Shown here: positions 1 through 7,996 of the stretch, one piece after another
How the letters are laid out: each line of letters opens with the position of its first letter
Numbering within the stretch: position 1 is the stretch's first letter
Source: Geosiphon pyriformis
Lineage: Eukaryota > Glomeromycota > Glomeromycetes > Archaeosporales > Geosiphonaceae
NCBI GenBank assembly: GCA_016748015.1
Contig: JAAOMT010000736.1
Location: 1 to 13,389 of the forward strand
DNA: 13,389 nt
Direction: 5' to 3'
Made by a program: the position numbers and the translations under genes
Notes under the pieces: model-generated
The model's database searches: none
What the model saw: only the letters and a program-made list of their open reading frames with translations
What the model was told of the DNA's origin: nothing

Positions 1-105
1 TTTGAGAACAAGAATATCCTTGTCTGGATATCTTAGGTCATATCCAGCATTAATTTCATGTGCTTTTTTGGGTTTTATTCCTTGTCTATTGTTGTTAAAG
101 TATTT
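1..105 (-). other. Element 1 dUTPase domain, N-terminal start (cut by window edge)
   Basis: The frame reads KYFNNNRQGIKPKKAHEI followed by NAGYDLRYPDKD. The A-G-Y-D-L core matches motif 1 of trimeric dUTPases, which hydrolyse dUTP to dUMP and diphosphate. The Asn before AGYDL would be Asp in most members, again a G-to-A change. Motifs 2 to 5 lie outside the window. The call rests on this short motif and on the matching segment of element 2. Confidence 0.7.
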
Positions 106-225
106 GAGTTGTAAGGCAGGCTGATTTTCGATGAAATAGATGGGTGTTGTTTCAATTTCTTCTGTTGCTTCAGGTTCTCCAAATTCAATTTCATTTTCAT
201 TGTTTTCATTAGGCAGGAGAATGTT

Positions 226-960
226 AAGAGCATAGCATTTAGGGCACCATTGCTCATCACAAGGCATTATGCATTCTTTACACAATTTAATGTTCATTTA
301 CTTTAGCCGTTAAGCTTGAGCTTTTTTGGTCAGGTAAGTGTGACTGACAATTTGGTAATATACTTCTATTTCATCTTTGTAGTTGTATCCAGCAATTTCA
401 AAGATGTATACAATGTATTCTGATTCTTTCATTTGACAAACATTTTTTTGAGTGGCTCCATTGATTAAAGCCATTGCTAGATCAAAAATCATTTCAGCAT
501 TGTGAGGGTAATGATACAGTTTGTTGAGGGCGCTGTTGTAAGCAGCATCGAAAGGAGTTCCTCTTTTGACTTTTTCTGAAATCGATAAAGCATATTGACA
601 GGTTTGATCGCAGACTCCTCCTCTCATTGCTACATCAATCCAATTGTATTCTTCTGGTAGTATATTTCCACAAGTCAAACAAAGGGTGTTGTTCCATTTT
701 CCACTTCTTTTTATTAGATGACCTCATCATTCTTTGTGACAAGCCTTGCAGTAATAACAAGTATGATTTTTATATTCTTCTTCAGGTAAAATACAGGCTC
801 CTATTGATAAGAGTTTTTTGTGGTAATCTTTGTATTTGAGTGGAATATAAGAGCATTGTTTCCATGGTTTTGGTTTTAAATAGGGAACATTCCATCTGGG
901 TGTCACTGGTTTTTTTGTTTTAAGAGGATTGTTTGTTAAAAAATACTGTTGTTCAGTTTC
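226..960 (-). other. Element 1 Cys-rich module between protease and dUTPase
   Basis: This in-frame stretch contains several Cys pairs: CYYCKACH near 745, CLTCGN near 670, a CDQTC near 600, and CKECIMPCDEQWCPKC near 282-235. The last pattern (C-x2-C-x3-C-x5-C-x2-C) looks like a zinc ribbon. One expected pair is lost: the segment KYKDYHKK has Tyr where element 2 has Cys (CINCDKK). A helical middle (SALNKLYHYPHNAEMIFDLA) separates the Cys clusters. Stops interrupt it at 729, 726, 312 and 300. I do not know a named domain for it. Conservation in element 2 shows it is a real part of this polyprotein family. Confidence 0.65.
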
Positions 961-1164
961 ATCAGCCCAATTGGAGGTTGATCCAAGTGCCATAAATGTT
1001 TCAATAATGGGCTTTTCTTCTTCTGGTTCGAATTCAAAAGCCGAGGCTTTTTCAAAGCATTTGTTGAATGTACTACAAGTGGCAGATATCCAGACGTGTT
1101 GTCCTTGATAGAAGATTGTTAACTCTTGTATTTTCCAATTCAGATTAGCATTGGCTTTTTGGAG

Positions 1165-1437
1165 TCAATCATTTCTGACGAGAGCTTGGTATTGGGGAGC
1201 ATTCATTACAAGAACTTTGACTGAAATGGTGATTCCATCAAGAGTAAATAGAAAATTGTCAATTTCTCCTATTAGAGTCTTTTTCATGTCATCAGCAGTA
1301 ATGATTACTGTTTGAGCTGATTGGTTGACATTTCTCTTTAACTGTTGCATTAACTGGTAGGTAATAATGCTTCCAGCGGATCCACTGTTTAGGATCAAGT
1401 GAATTGCCTTTCCTTCGACTTCTGCTTTAGTGTACAT
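1165..1437 (-). other. Element 1 aspartic protease domain, catalytic Asp replaced by Asn
   Basis: The segment begins MYTKAEVEGKAIHLIL and reaches the active-site motif as N-S-G-S-A where retropepsins have D-[ST]-G. The changed codon is AAC at 1389-1387, a single G-to-A step from GAC. The following SIITYQLMQQL and the GEIDNFLFTLDG hydrophobic strand fit a retroviral-type protease fold. A Gly-to-Asp change (ADDMKK) and the final TGA at 1167, where the family continues with Trp, are also G-to-A. The protease would normally cleave the polyprotein; this copy should be inactive. Confidence 0.85.
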
Positions 1438-1992
1438 AGCAGTGATTGCTTTTTGTTTGTTGGCGGCTGCATTGCTAAGCAGGAATGGTAACTTATTTGC
1501 TTCAAACTCAAAAGAGAATATATCTGAAAGGTTGGCATTTTCAGTAATTCTGGCTGGTGGAATTGTGGTAGAAGTATAAAAAGGGTTTTGTTGTGCTGCA
1601 GCTCTACCTTCCGAGAGTGCAGTATGGTAAAAATTCTGTTCTTTAGGTATTGTAAGATAGCTAGGTTGAGTACAATAATAGGTGGATCTTGGCTGAACTG
1701 GATTTTGGGGAATTAATTGGTTATTTAGATTGATTTTGTTGTTGTTTGTTGCGAATCAGTTTTATGGTGCAAATTGGTTTTGTTAAACCAATCTTCAAAC
1801 AGATACTTGGTAATGTTGAATGGGTTGTCAATACTGTTGTTGCATTGGCTGTGGAGCAGGTTGATAGTAGTTGGTTTGATATTGTGGTCTTGGTGGATAG
1901 TAAGCTGGTAGTAGTGATGGTTGATAATAAGATTGTTGTGGTGAAGGGTAACGTTGATTACTCCTGTTTTGTTGGTCTTGTTATAGCTTTCT

Positions 1993-2034
1993 GCAATCTC
2001 TTTTCCAATGGCCAGAGATTCCACAGTAATGGCA
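1993..2034 (-). other. Element 1 nucleocapsid CCHC zinc knuckle
   Basis: The minus strand reads CHYCGISGHWKRDC, an intact C-x2-C-x4-H-x4-C knuckle that would bind one zinc and the element RNA. It lies 27 codons after the stop that ends the Gag core and is followed by a TAA at 1983, probably a former Gln codon. It is in frame with Gag and protease, which is the main reason for joining the segments into one polyprotein. Confidence 0.88.
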
Positions 2035-2229
2035 ATTCTGAGGCTGGTTATTAAAGGATGATATGAAGTTGTTTTGATTTCGTTTTTGGGGTGGTTGATA
2101 TCTTTGGGGTTGCTATTGTTGTTGGTTGGTGAAATAGTTTTCAACTTTCTTTGTAAGTTGGTCAATTTTCTCTTCAGCTGCTAAGCTGGTTTCTCCAATA
2201 GCTAAGTTCACGAGTTTTGTATGATTGGC

Positions 2230-2739
2230 TTTTTCTATGGCCATTTCATATCTTTTTGCATGCTGAATGGCAGAGTTTAAATCTTCTGGGACATGTGGAC
2301 AAACTTTTTTAATTAGTTTATCCTTTAAACCAGCGATAAATTGATCCAAAATTTGAGCATCAGAATAATAATCATTAGTTTCAAGTTGGCAAATTCGTCT
2401 GAGAAGTTTGTTGAATTTCCCAATATAAGTCATGACAGATTCGGATGGCTCTTGTTTGATATTTGAGAAGTAATTCTGGAGAGTAATAGAAGTGTTGTTG
2501 TCAATAAACTGTTCTAAAAAGGAAGTTTTGAAAGCTGTCCAGTCATAAAAAGGGGTGGTCAAGTTTTTGAACCATTCGCCTGCTGTTCTTTTGAGAAAGT
2601 AGGGAATTGTTCTTAACATTCTAGCAGCATTCCATCCATTTGCATCTCCAGCTTTAGTAACTTGGTCAAGCCATTCTTGGGGACTGGTCTCAATATTTTC
2701 TCCATTAAATTCGGGAATTTTTGCAATATAAGCCATCAT
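2230..2739 (-). other. Element 1 Gag core (retrotransposon gag / capsid-like domain)
   Basis: The segment starting MMAYIAKIPEFNGEN shows the hallmarks of the retrotrans_gag family: a target-binding style start, the pair AGEWFKNL around residue 55, FLEQFIDNN around residue 75, and a long helical part ending AIQHAKRYEMAIEKA. The role would be capsid assembly around the element RNA. Several residues look like transitions from the family state, for example Arg in LKRTAGEW and Cys in KVCPHVPED. The stretch itself holds no stop from 2739 to the TAG at 2115. The Gln repeat around that TAG suggests it was CAG. Confidence 0.85.
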
Positions 2740-2892
2740 TTCGTCTTCTTCGCTTTCATTGTGGATTGATTCTTCTTCTTCTTCAGATGATTCAGAATTG
2801 TTTTCATTGTGAATGGCTGTCTCAGAATGTTCACTTTGATTTTCTGTTAAAAAGTCAAGAAGATTAGTGCTAGTTTGAAGGGGTTCTTGTTG

Positions 2893-3477
2893 TTAAATAG
2901 GGCTTTTGGGTAACTGAAAATCTTCTATTCTTGAAAACCGAATAAGTGGCGAACTTGGTGTTTGTGGTTGAGCAAGTAAAATTGGAAATGGTGTAATAGA
3001 AAGTGGTAATTTGACACTGGTTCTTTGTTCAGGTGTTTGCAAGTGTTTGGCAGTTGTCTTTGGTAGTATTGGAGTGTTTGGAGTAGTTCTCGAGTATTGC
3101 TTCAATTCTTGTTTGTCTTTGTTGCTTGTTTCTGTCTCCAATTCAAAGTCAATAGAGTATTGAGACTGTACTGGGTATTTTTCTTCACAATACTCAATAA
3201 TGTTAAAATTAAGTTCTTGAAAATAGGTAGCAAGTGTTTCACTGTTAAGGTCTTCAGTTCCTAACTGTGAATAGTACACTAAATTATTGTAAAGATTGCT
3301 TCTAACTTTTGAGATATTGTAATTTCCAAAAAGATAATTGTTAATGCAGTTTTCAATGTATTGGTATACTGATTTCTTGATAACTTCAATTCCGTCTGGG
3401 ATGTTGAATCTTTGCTTGCAGTGGGTGTAAATTGACTGGTAATACTCTAGAGTTGTTGTGTTTGGTGTGGTCACCAC
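2893..3477 (-). other. Element 1 polyprotein, N-terminal domain of unknown function
   Basis: This 194-codon open stretch precedes Gag in the same frame. Its first part is rich in Tyr, Asn and Ile and looks helical (for example CINNYLFGNYNISKVRSNLY). The second part is a Pro/Thr/Ser-rich tail. It ends at a TAA followed directly by CAA CAA, so the stop is most simply a mutated Gln codon in a Gln run. I recognise no catalytic motif. By position it could be a matrix-like part of Gag, but that is inference. Element 2 has a differently worded domain in the same place. Confidence 0.6.
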
Positions 3478-3504
3478 TTTGAAGTTGTTTTTGCTGTGTT
3501 GTTT

Positions 3505-3520
3505 TCGTGAGAGAGCACCA
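3505..3520 (-). other. Element 1 primer-binding site (tRNA 3'-end match)
   Basis: On the minus strand the sequence is TGGTGCTCTCTCACGA, two bases after the LTR end. Its complement ends in ...GCACCA, as a mature tRNA does, so it can pair with a tRNA 3' end to prime minus-strand cDNA. The acceptor stem implied has 3' strand AGAGAGC with discriminator A. I cannot name the tRNA. The site leaves only about 27 bases between it and the first usable codon. Confidence 0.8.
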
Positions 3521-3703
3521 AATGTTACTAAAGGTTTTTGGTCTCTTTTTAGCTCTTGTAAAGTGTGTTGTAATGCTGTTAATTCATGCTTATGAGAAGT
3601 GCTTGAACCTCTGATAACTGAATCTATTTCTTCAAATTATCTCCTATAATTTGAACTGCTGGGCTTATAAGTGGAATGACCAATTCCATGCCAGTTACTT
3701 TAT

Positions 3704-3830
3704 GTAGTTACATTGTAGTAAATGTCAACTCTTTCCCAGGAATTGCTTATCTGGAAGCTCACTAAAAATGTGTAGTTACTTTGCTGTGAAAGTCAACTCT
3801 TTTACAAGAATCTCATCTGTAGGCTACCTT
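3704..3830. repeat. 68-bp tandem duplication inside the element 1 LTR
   Basis: Two copies start with gtagttac at 3704 and 3772, and both have gtcaactcttt at +20 (3724 and 3792). The period is 68 bases. By eye about three quarters of the first 58 positions agree, with a small gap near the end. It lies in the part of the LTR nearer the primer-binding site. Confidence 0.8.
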
Positions 3831-4175
3831 AATGATTATAATAAGAAATAAAAGAAAATAAAAGAAATGTAAAAGAAATTGAATTCTGTCAAGGGAAACG
3901 TTTTCTATTCAAGCCTAGAGTTACTAACAGTTTACTGAAATTGGTAGCTAATCAATTTCAAAACGTTAGTTGGGATTTTTAGGTGTTATTGCAAGTGTAA
4001 TAATTAAGAATTTGATTTTTCAAATTATTTGATATTTATTTCGTTTTTGTGTGTATAGAAATAATTCTAATTACTAAATCTAAAGTAAGATATATTTTCT
4101 CAAAAAAAGAAGCTTTTCTTTTATACAACTTGTTGTAATATTATTATATGAACTTGAACTTTTGCTATTTCTACA

Positions 4176-4296
4176 ATTTCACTGAATTAAAGATACATTT
4201 CAGCAAACTACAAGTTATTTCTGTGAACTATTAGATATTTCAGTGAACTATCAATTATTTCGGCAAATTTCTACAAATTTCGGTGAACTTTTGAAT
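4176..4296. repeat. 20-bp minisatellite, about six copies, inside the element 1 LTR
   Basis: Units beginning atttc start at 4176, 4197, 4217, 4237, 4257 and 4277. The last five are spaced exactly 20 bases apart and the first 21. A typical unit is atttcagtgaactatcaatt; variable bases are mainly A/G, C/T and A/T. In element orientation it lies in the upstream half of the LTR, where enhancer-like repeats often sit. That role is inference. Confidence 0.88.
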
Positions 4297-4506
4297 GTTA
4301 CATAGTTCAGGGTATTACATGATTGATCGTTGCAATTAGGTTACATATGTGTTATGTACAACTTGGGTTATTAATTAAATAATAATTTCGGATATTTTGC
4401 TAATATAATAAGTGATAATTTGAAATGGTAATATATGCTAATTAATAATAGAAATTTATAAGGGTAATTTTATGCTAAATAATATCCCTAATTTCATTTG
4501 GTAACA

Positions 4507-4593
4507 GTAGATGCATGACTTTGGTTCCAATTTGATGGCTTCTTTTTTAGGATATCTCAGATCAAATCTGGCATTAGTATCATGTGTGCATTT
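4507..4593 (-). other. Element 2 dUTPase domain start, cut by the element 1 LTR
   Basis: The minus strand reads MPKCTHDTNARFDLRYPKKE and then AIKLEPKS. This lines up with element 1 (KKAHEINAGYDLRYPDKD), with Gly to Arg inside the motif as another G-to-A step. The upstream region 4872-4624 is a Ser/Asn/Asp-rich spacer, with a stop before the FSNNNEN segment that mirrors element 1 YFNNN. Coding similarity ends at the LTR terminus, which marks the insertion point. Confidence 0.72.
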
Positions 4594-4879
4594 TGGCATA
4601 ATATTTTCATTATTGTTGCTGAATCATCTTAGTTTTTGCTTCTTGGTGAAATCAAAGAGTGCAATATATTGTTCATAGTTGGAATTGGTATTGGAATTTG
4701 AGTTGGAATTATTGTCATTTTTATTGCCATATGGAACAGAGCTGAAGTCATTGTTTTTGTTATCATCATCATTGAAGTTTGAATTGAGATTGTAAATTAA
4801 TTCTAATTCTAATACACAACTGCTGATTGGTTCTTTTTCTTCTAAGATTATGTAGATCATACATGGTGGCAAATTGTAA

Positions 4880-5500
4880 ATGAGGTCACATTTATTACAA
4901 TATTGAAAGTCACATAGAATTAGGCAGTGTTGACATAATCAGGTGTTTAATTGCTCTAAGCATTGCTCTTGTTTTTCTCTTATGAGTGTTAATTCTTGGT
5001 AATGTTTGTAGAATTATTCTGGATCCAGTAGATTTATGACTGGTTCTGGGCTCCAGTCAAGTTTTATGGGCTCTGGTGAATTGTTTTTGATTTTTCTGAT
5101 TTTTTTAGATAATGCTCTTTCTATTTTGGCCATTGCCATTCTCCATATTTTATCATCATTATGTAAACAACTGTCCAATTGCTGTACAGCTTTTTTTTAG
5201 GCAGCTTCTATTGGTGTCACTTTCCTAACCCAGTCACTAATGAGAATTATGTACTAACACAAAGTGTTACACATTCCTTCTCAACCAAGGATGTCATTCT
5301 ACATTCCTTTGTTAAGTAATATTCCTCTACAAGCTAAGCAAGGTTTATTGTCCCATTTTTCTTGCCATTTTGGTTTTTCATGTGCAGCAGTGAAATTTGG
5401 TTACTGTCAGGTATTTTTTATCATTGCTATAGCATGCACTCATTGATGACAATTTTTTGTCACAATTGATGCATATAAGCTTTGGTCGATAATAAGTAGA
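4880..5500 (-). other. Element 2 Cys-rich module between protease and dUTPase
   Basis: The trace reads CINCDKKLSSMSAC near 5470, CLACRGILL near 5340, TLC*YIILISDWVRK near 5250, QLDSCLHNDDKIWRMAMAK near 5170, and a final CQHCLILCDFQYCNKC near 4930-4880. The last cluster has the same C-x2-C-x3-C-x5-C-x2-C spacing as element 1. The frame changes near 5380. Matching order and spacing in two divergent families show the module is selected for, probably as a zinc-binding fold; its role is unknown to me. Confidence 0.65.
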
Positions 5501-5539
5501 CTGTGTTGATAGAGTGTATATGTATGAAATATAAGTAGA

Positions 5540-5625
5540 GGTGGTGGTTGGCATAGTTTTTTTTTCTTTTTTTTTTCTTTTTTCTTTATTGGTTTTTTTT
5601 TTTTCACTTCCAACTTGATAGCTCA
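5540..5625. repeat. Homopolymer-rich tract over the Lys/Glu linker of element 2
   Basis: Long T runs broken by single C or GG (plus strand) encode a Lys/Glu-rich linker on the minus strand. The reading frame of element 2 changes across it, from the one used by the protease to the one used by the first Cys-rich segment. Slippage in the homopolymer is the simplest cause, but sequencing or assembly error in such a tract cannot be excluded. Confidence 0.7.
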
Positions 5626-5889
5626 TCCTGATTATTGTTAATTTTCCAAGTTTGGTTGGCATTCCAGATAAGTTCTTCTCTCTGTTTTTCTTTATGGTTG
5701 TTATCCCAGAATAGTATTGATGGTAGTTCATTGTGGTTGTCATCAGCTTACAAGACTTGATATGCTTTCCAAGTTGGTTTCAGCTTCTCTTTTTTGACAT
5801 CAATTAGTGGTGCTGGCATGATATTGCTGGATTTGAAGTGTCTATATGTTGCTAATACTTGTGTGTATTGGCTGTTCTGATTTATTTGC

Positions 5890-6180
5890 AACTCTTGGGT
5901 GGTCTAGTCAAGTATCGCATTGGTTTTGGATAACTAGTCATTATCAACTAGAGCTTGGTATTAGGTGGCTTCTATTACCAGAACTTTAATGGAAGTAATG
6001 ATACTGTTGATTTCAAATGGCAAGTCATCAATCTTGCCAATAGGCATTTTTGTAGTATTATTAGCAATAATGATTCTGACACTGGCAGCTCAGTCAACTC
6101 AACAACCTAATTAATCTATGAATTGCTTGGTGATAATGCTGTCTGCTAAACCACTATCAAGGATAAGTTTAATAGAGTGG
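5890..6180 (-). other. Element 2 aspartic protease domain, catalytic D-S-G kept
   Basis: The minus strand reads HSIKLILDSGLADSIITKQF; the Asp codon is at 6158-6156. Unlike element 1 the active-site Asp is still present. Downstream are TTKMPIGKIDDLPFEI and TSIKVLVIEAT*YQALV, matching element 1 VKVLVMNAPQYQALV. Four stops lie between these segments, and ND*L repeats the loss of Trp seen in element 1. The domain would mature the polyprotein but cannot be made as one chain. Confidence 0.8.
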
Positions 6181-6812
6181 TCATTAACTTTGGCATTAGT
6201 ATACATCACAGTAATGAGTTTTTCTTCCAGAATGGCTCCACTAAATAATAAGGTGTTGATGGTTTTCTATAATTTGAAAGGAAAGATGGCGGTAAGTGAT
6301 TTGTTTTCAGTGACTGTTGCTAATAAAATATTGCTGGTAAGTGGCTACTGTTGGCTGAATTCCAGGTTGCTGGATGTGGCATCTTCTGGGATAACCAAAA
6401 AACTTAAATAGTGTTGGAAATTTGGGTTTTGGGTGTGCCCAGTTTCCAAATTCTACTGATGAAATCCTGTTTGTTGAGCTGATGAACTGGGGATTAGTTG
6501 GTAAACTACCATTACTGATCTCCAGCTTTGTTATGTCATTCTCAGCCTGTGGGTTCCATTTTGAGGTAAGTTTTATGGCAGTGTTTGAATTTGTTGGGGT
6601 TGATAAATTACTGGTGACTGTGGTTAATATACTACTTGTGGCTGTGGCTGATAAATTGGAGTTTGATATACTGGTGGTTAATAGATTGGCTGCTACATTA
6701 TAGACAGATAAGTGGGTTGATATTGATTTTGATTTGAGTAATGATTCGGAGTCTGGAATTGGTGATTGGGTTTTTGATATTGGTTTTCTAATTGTTAACT
6801 ATTTATGTGCTG

Positions 6813-6857
6813 GCAGTAGTTAATTTGCAAGTATTCTTGTTTTCCACAATAGTAGCA
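6813..6857 (-). other. Element 2 CCHC zinc knuckle, two ligands lost
   Basis: The minus strand reads CYYCGKQEYLQINYC. Compared with C-x2-C-x4-H-x4-C, the His position is Tyr (a C-to-T change) and the last Cys position is Tyr (a G-to-A change), with a new Cys one residue later. It lies in a different frame from the Gag core, past the shift near 7000, and in the same frame as the protease. Confidence 0.7.
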
Positions 6858-7021
6858 GACTCATGTTTCCTGTTGTCACTGTTGATTGGTTGATAAGAAT
6901 GGACATAGTGGATTTTGGAAACAATTCACATTTCCCTGATTATTATGTTGTTGAAAGGACTGATAAATTAGACAATTGTCAACTAAGTATTCCTCTAATT
7001 CTGATTAATTGAATCACTGAA

Positions 7022-7595
7022 TTGTTTCAATTTGGAATCCAATTCAGATGATCTATTCATTACTAAATTAATGGCTTGGGCATAATTAGCTTTGAGTTCA
7101 GTGGCTTCAAAGTCTCTGGCATTGTTGACTGCAGCTTGAAAGTCTACTGGGTGTAATAAATGTATGTGTTAGAGAATGCTACTGTACAACCCTCTGATAA
7201 ATTGATTCAAAATTTGTGGTGCTGTAAAATAATCAGCTTGAATTGTCTGAATTTGGCGCAGATTTTTGTGGAAGCATCTTAGGTATATGGTGATGGCTTT
7301 AGCTTCTCCTTGTTTAACCGTAGTAAAGGTATTGACTAATTGGTTAATGCTATTATTGTTGCTAAAGTACCTCAAAAACTCTGTTTTGAACGCATTAAAA
7401 ATAACAGGCTTGTTGATTAAGCTTTAATACCATAAACTGGTAGTATCTTGGAGATAGTATAGGATGGCTTGCATGGCTCTGTTATTATTCCATCCATTGG
7501 CTGTAATGGCTTTTTCCATATCGTTTAGTCACACTTGGGCATCATCCTCTTTACCAGTAAATTTTTCAAGTTTCACAATTGGTACATATATTATT
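7022..7595 (-). other. Element 2 Gag core (retrotransposon gag domain)
   Basis: The frame reads VKLEKFTGKEDDAQV, then after a TGA (probably former Trp) LNDMEKAITANGW, YYLQDTTSLWY, a TAA, FKTEFLRYFSNNNSINQ and LRQIQTIQADYFTAPQILNQ. These match the gag-domain pattern of element 1 (start PEFNGEN, AGEWFKNL, FLEQFIDNN, AQILDQFIAGL) at the same spacing. The TAA at 7171-7169 follows RGLYSSIL and the trace goes on in the same frame to VMNRSSELDSKLKQF. This is the assembly domain of the particle. Confidence 0.78.
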
Positions 7596-7996
7596 AGATC
7601 TAAGTTGGGTTGTTGTGGTGGTTGAAGTGGCTGTTGTAATGGCTGCTGCAGTGGTATTTGCTGCTGTTAAATCAGTTCAACTGGTGGCTGATTAATGACA
7701 ATTACTGGAGATAAGTTTTGCTAATTAATTATCTTGAAGTTTAGATTGTCCTGATTTGGCAGTGCTTAAATATTTGGAGTTCTGATTTTCAGATTTTCCA
7801 ACTGTAGATTTTGCTGAGTTTGAAAGTTCAGAGTTTCAAATTCCAGGTTTTTGGTGATTGGATTTTGGTAAGTAAATTCTTAATCTTCAGATTCTTCTTC
7901 TTTTTGTTTTCTTTCTAATTCTATTACTTCCCAGAGACTCATGGTTCCAAAATCTGGTTGAGATGGCAGGGATCAAAGTTTTGATAGCATTGACAA

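Larger units (their letters stand above)
1..3477 (-). pseudogene. Element 1 Gag-protease-dUTPase polyprotein, broken by 13 in-frame stops
   Basis: One minus-strand frame runs from about 3477 to position 1 (1159 codons) without a frameshift. In-frame stops lie at codons starting 2895, 2115, 1983, 1830, 1797, 1785, 1764, 1758, 1167, 729, 726, 312 and 300. Domain order is N-terminal domain (3477-2893), acidic Glu/Ser linker (2890-2740), Gag core (2739-2230), CCHC knuckle (2034-1993), Gln/Pro/Asn-rich linker (about 1990-1450), aspartic protease (1437-1165), Cys-rich module (about 960-226) and dUTPase start (105-1). Most stops sit where the surrounding repeats or the family have Gln, Arg or Trp, so C-to-T or G-to-A changes explain them. 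The frame is open upstream of 3477 to about the primer-binding site; the codon at 3477 is GTG and no ATG is visible nearby, so the true start is unsure. It cannot encode the full polyprotein now. Confidence 0.85.
1..4506 (-). mobile_element. Element 1: LTR retrotransposon (Ty3/gypsy type), 5' part, decayed
   Basis: Reading leftward, the element shows a 5' LTR (3523-4506), a primer-binding site (3505-3520) and a polyprotein frame from 3477 to the window edge. The Gag, CCHC knuckle, aspartic protease and dUTPase order and the resemblance to polyproteins of arbuscular mycorrhizal fungi support a Ty3/gypsy-type element. Reverse transcriptase, RNase H, integrase and the 3' LTR are not in the window and are expected left of position 1. 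Its right boundary falls inside the dUTPase coding of element 2, so it appears to have inserted there. It looks the youngest of the three: its frame has stops but no frameshift. Confidence 0.85.
3523..4506 (-). repeat. Element 1 5' LTR, 984 bp
   Basis: The segment starts TGTTAC and ends GTAACA, a perfect 6-bp terminal inverted repeat with the usual TG...CA. At its inner end come two bases and the primer-binding site; at its outer end the dUTPase coding of element 2 begins at once. It has no coding content. It holds a 68-bp tandem duplication (3704-3830), a run of 20-bp repeats (4176-4296) and an A-rich block near 3840-3880. The second LTR needed for proof is outside the window. The right flank is gtaga, the expected target duplication if 5 bp long. 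Confidence 0.78.

Noticed and set aside
627-839. Plus-strand open frame of 70 codons.
   Set aside because: It is antisense to the Cys-rich module of element 1 and has no motif of its own.
1746-2054. Plus-strand open frame of 102 codons.
   Set aside because: It lies antisense to the zinc knuckle and Gln/Pro linker of element 1; the Val-rich product is the reverse reading of a Gln/Pro/Asn-rich coding stretch.
3505-3520. Part of a tRNA gene.
   Set aside because: Only a tRNA 3'-end complement is present; no D-arm, anticodon arm or T-loop is found nearby, and its place beside the LTR fits a primer-binding site.
4624-4872. Minus-strand open frame of 82 codons as a separate small gene.
   Set aside because: It continues in frame into the upstream Cys-rich module and, past one stop, the downstream dUTPase start of element 2. 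It is the acidic Asn/Ser spacer of the polyprotein.
6118-6703. Two plus-strand open frames with hydrophobic products, which look like membrane segments.
   Set aside because: They are antisense to the protease and linker of element 2, whose minus-strand trace carries the D-S-G motif. The hydrophobicity is a by-product of the reverse reading.
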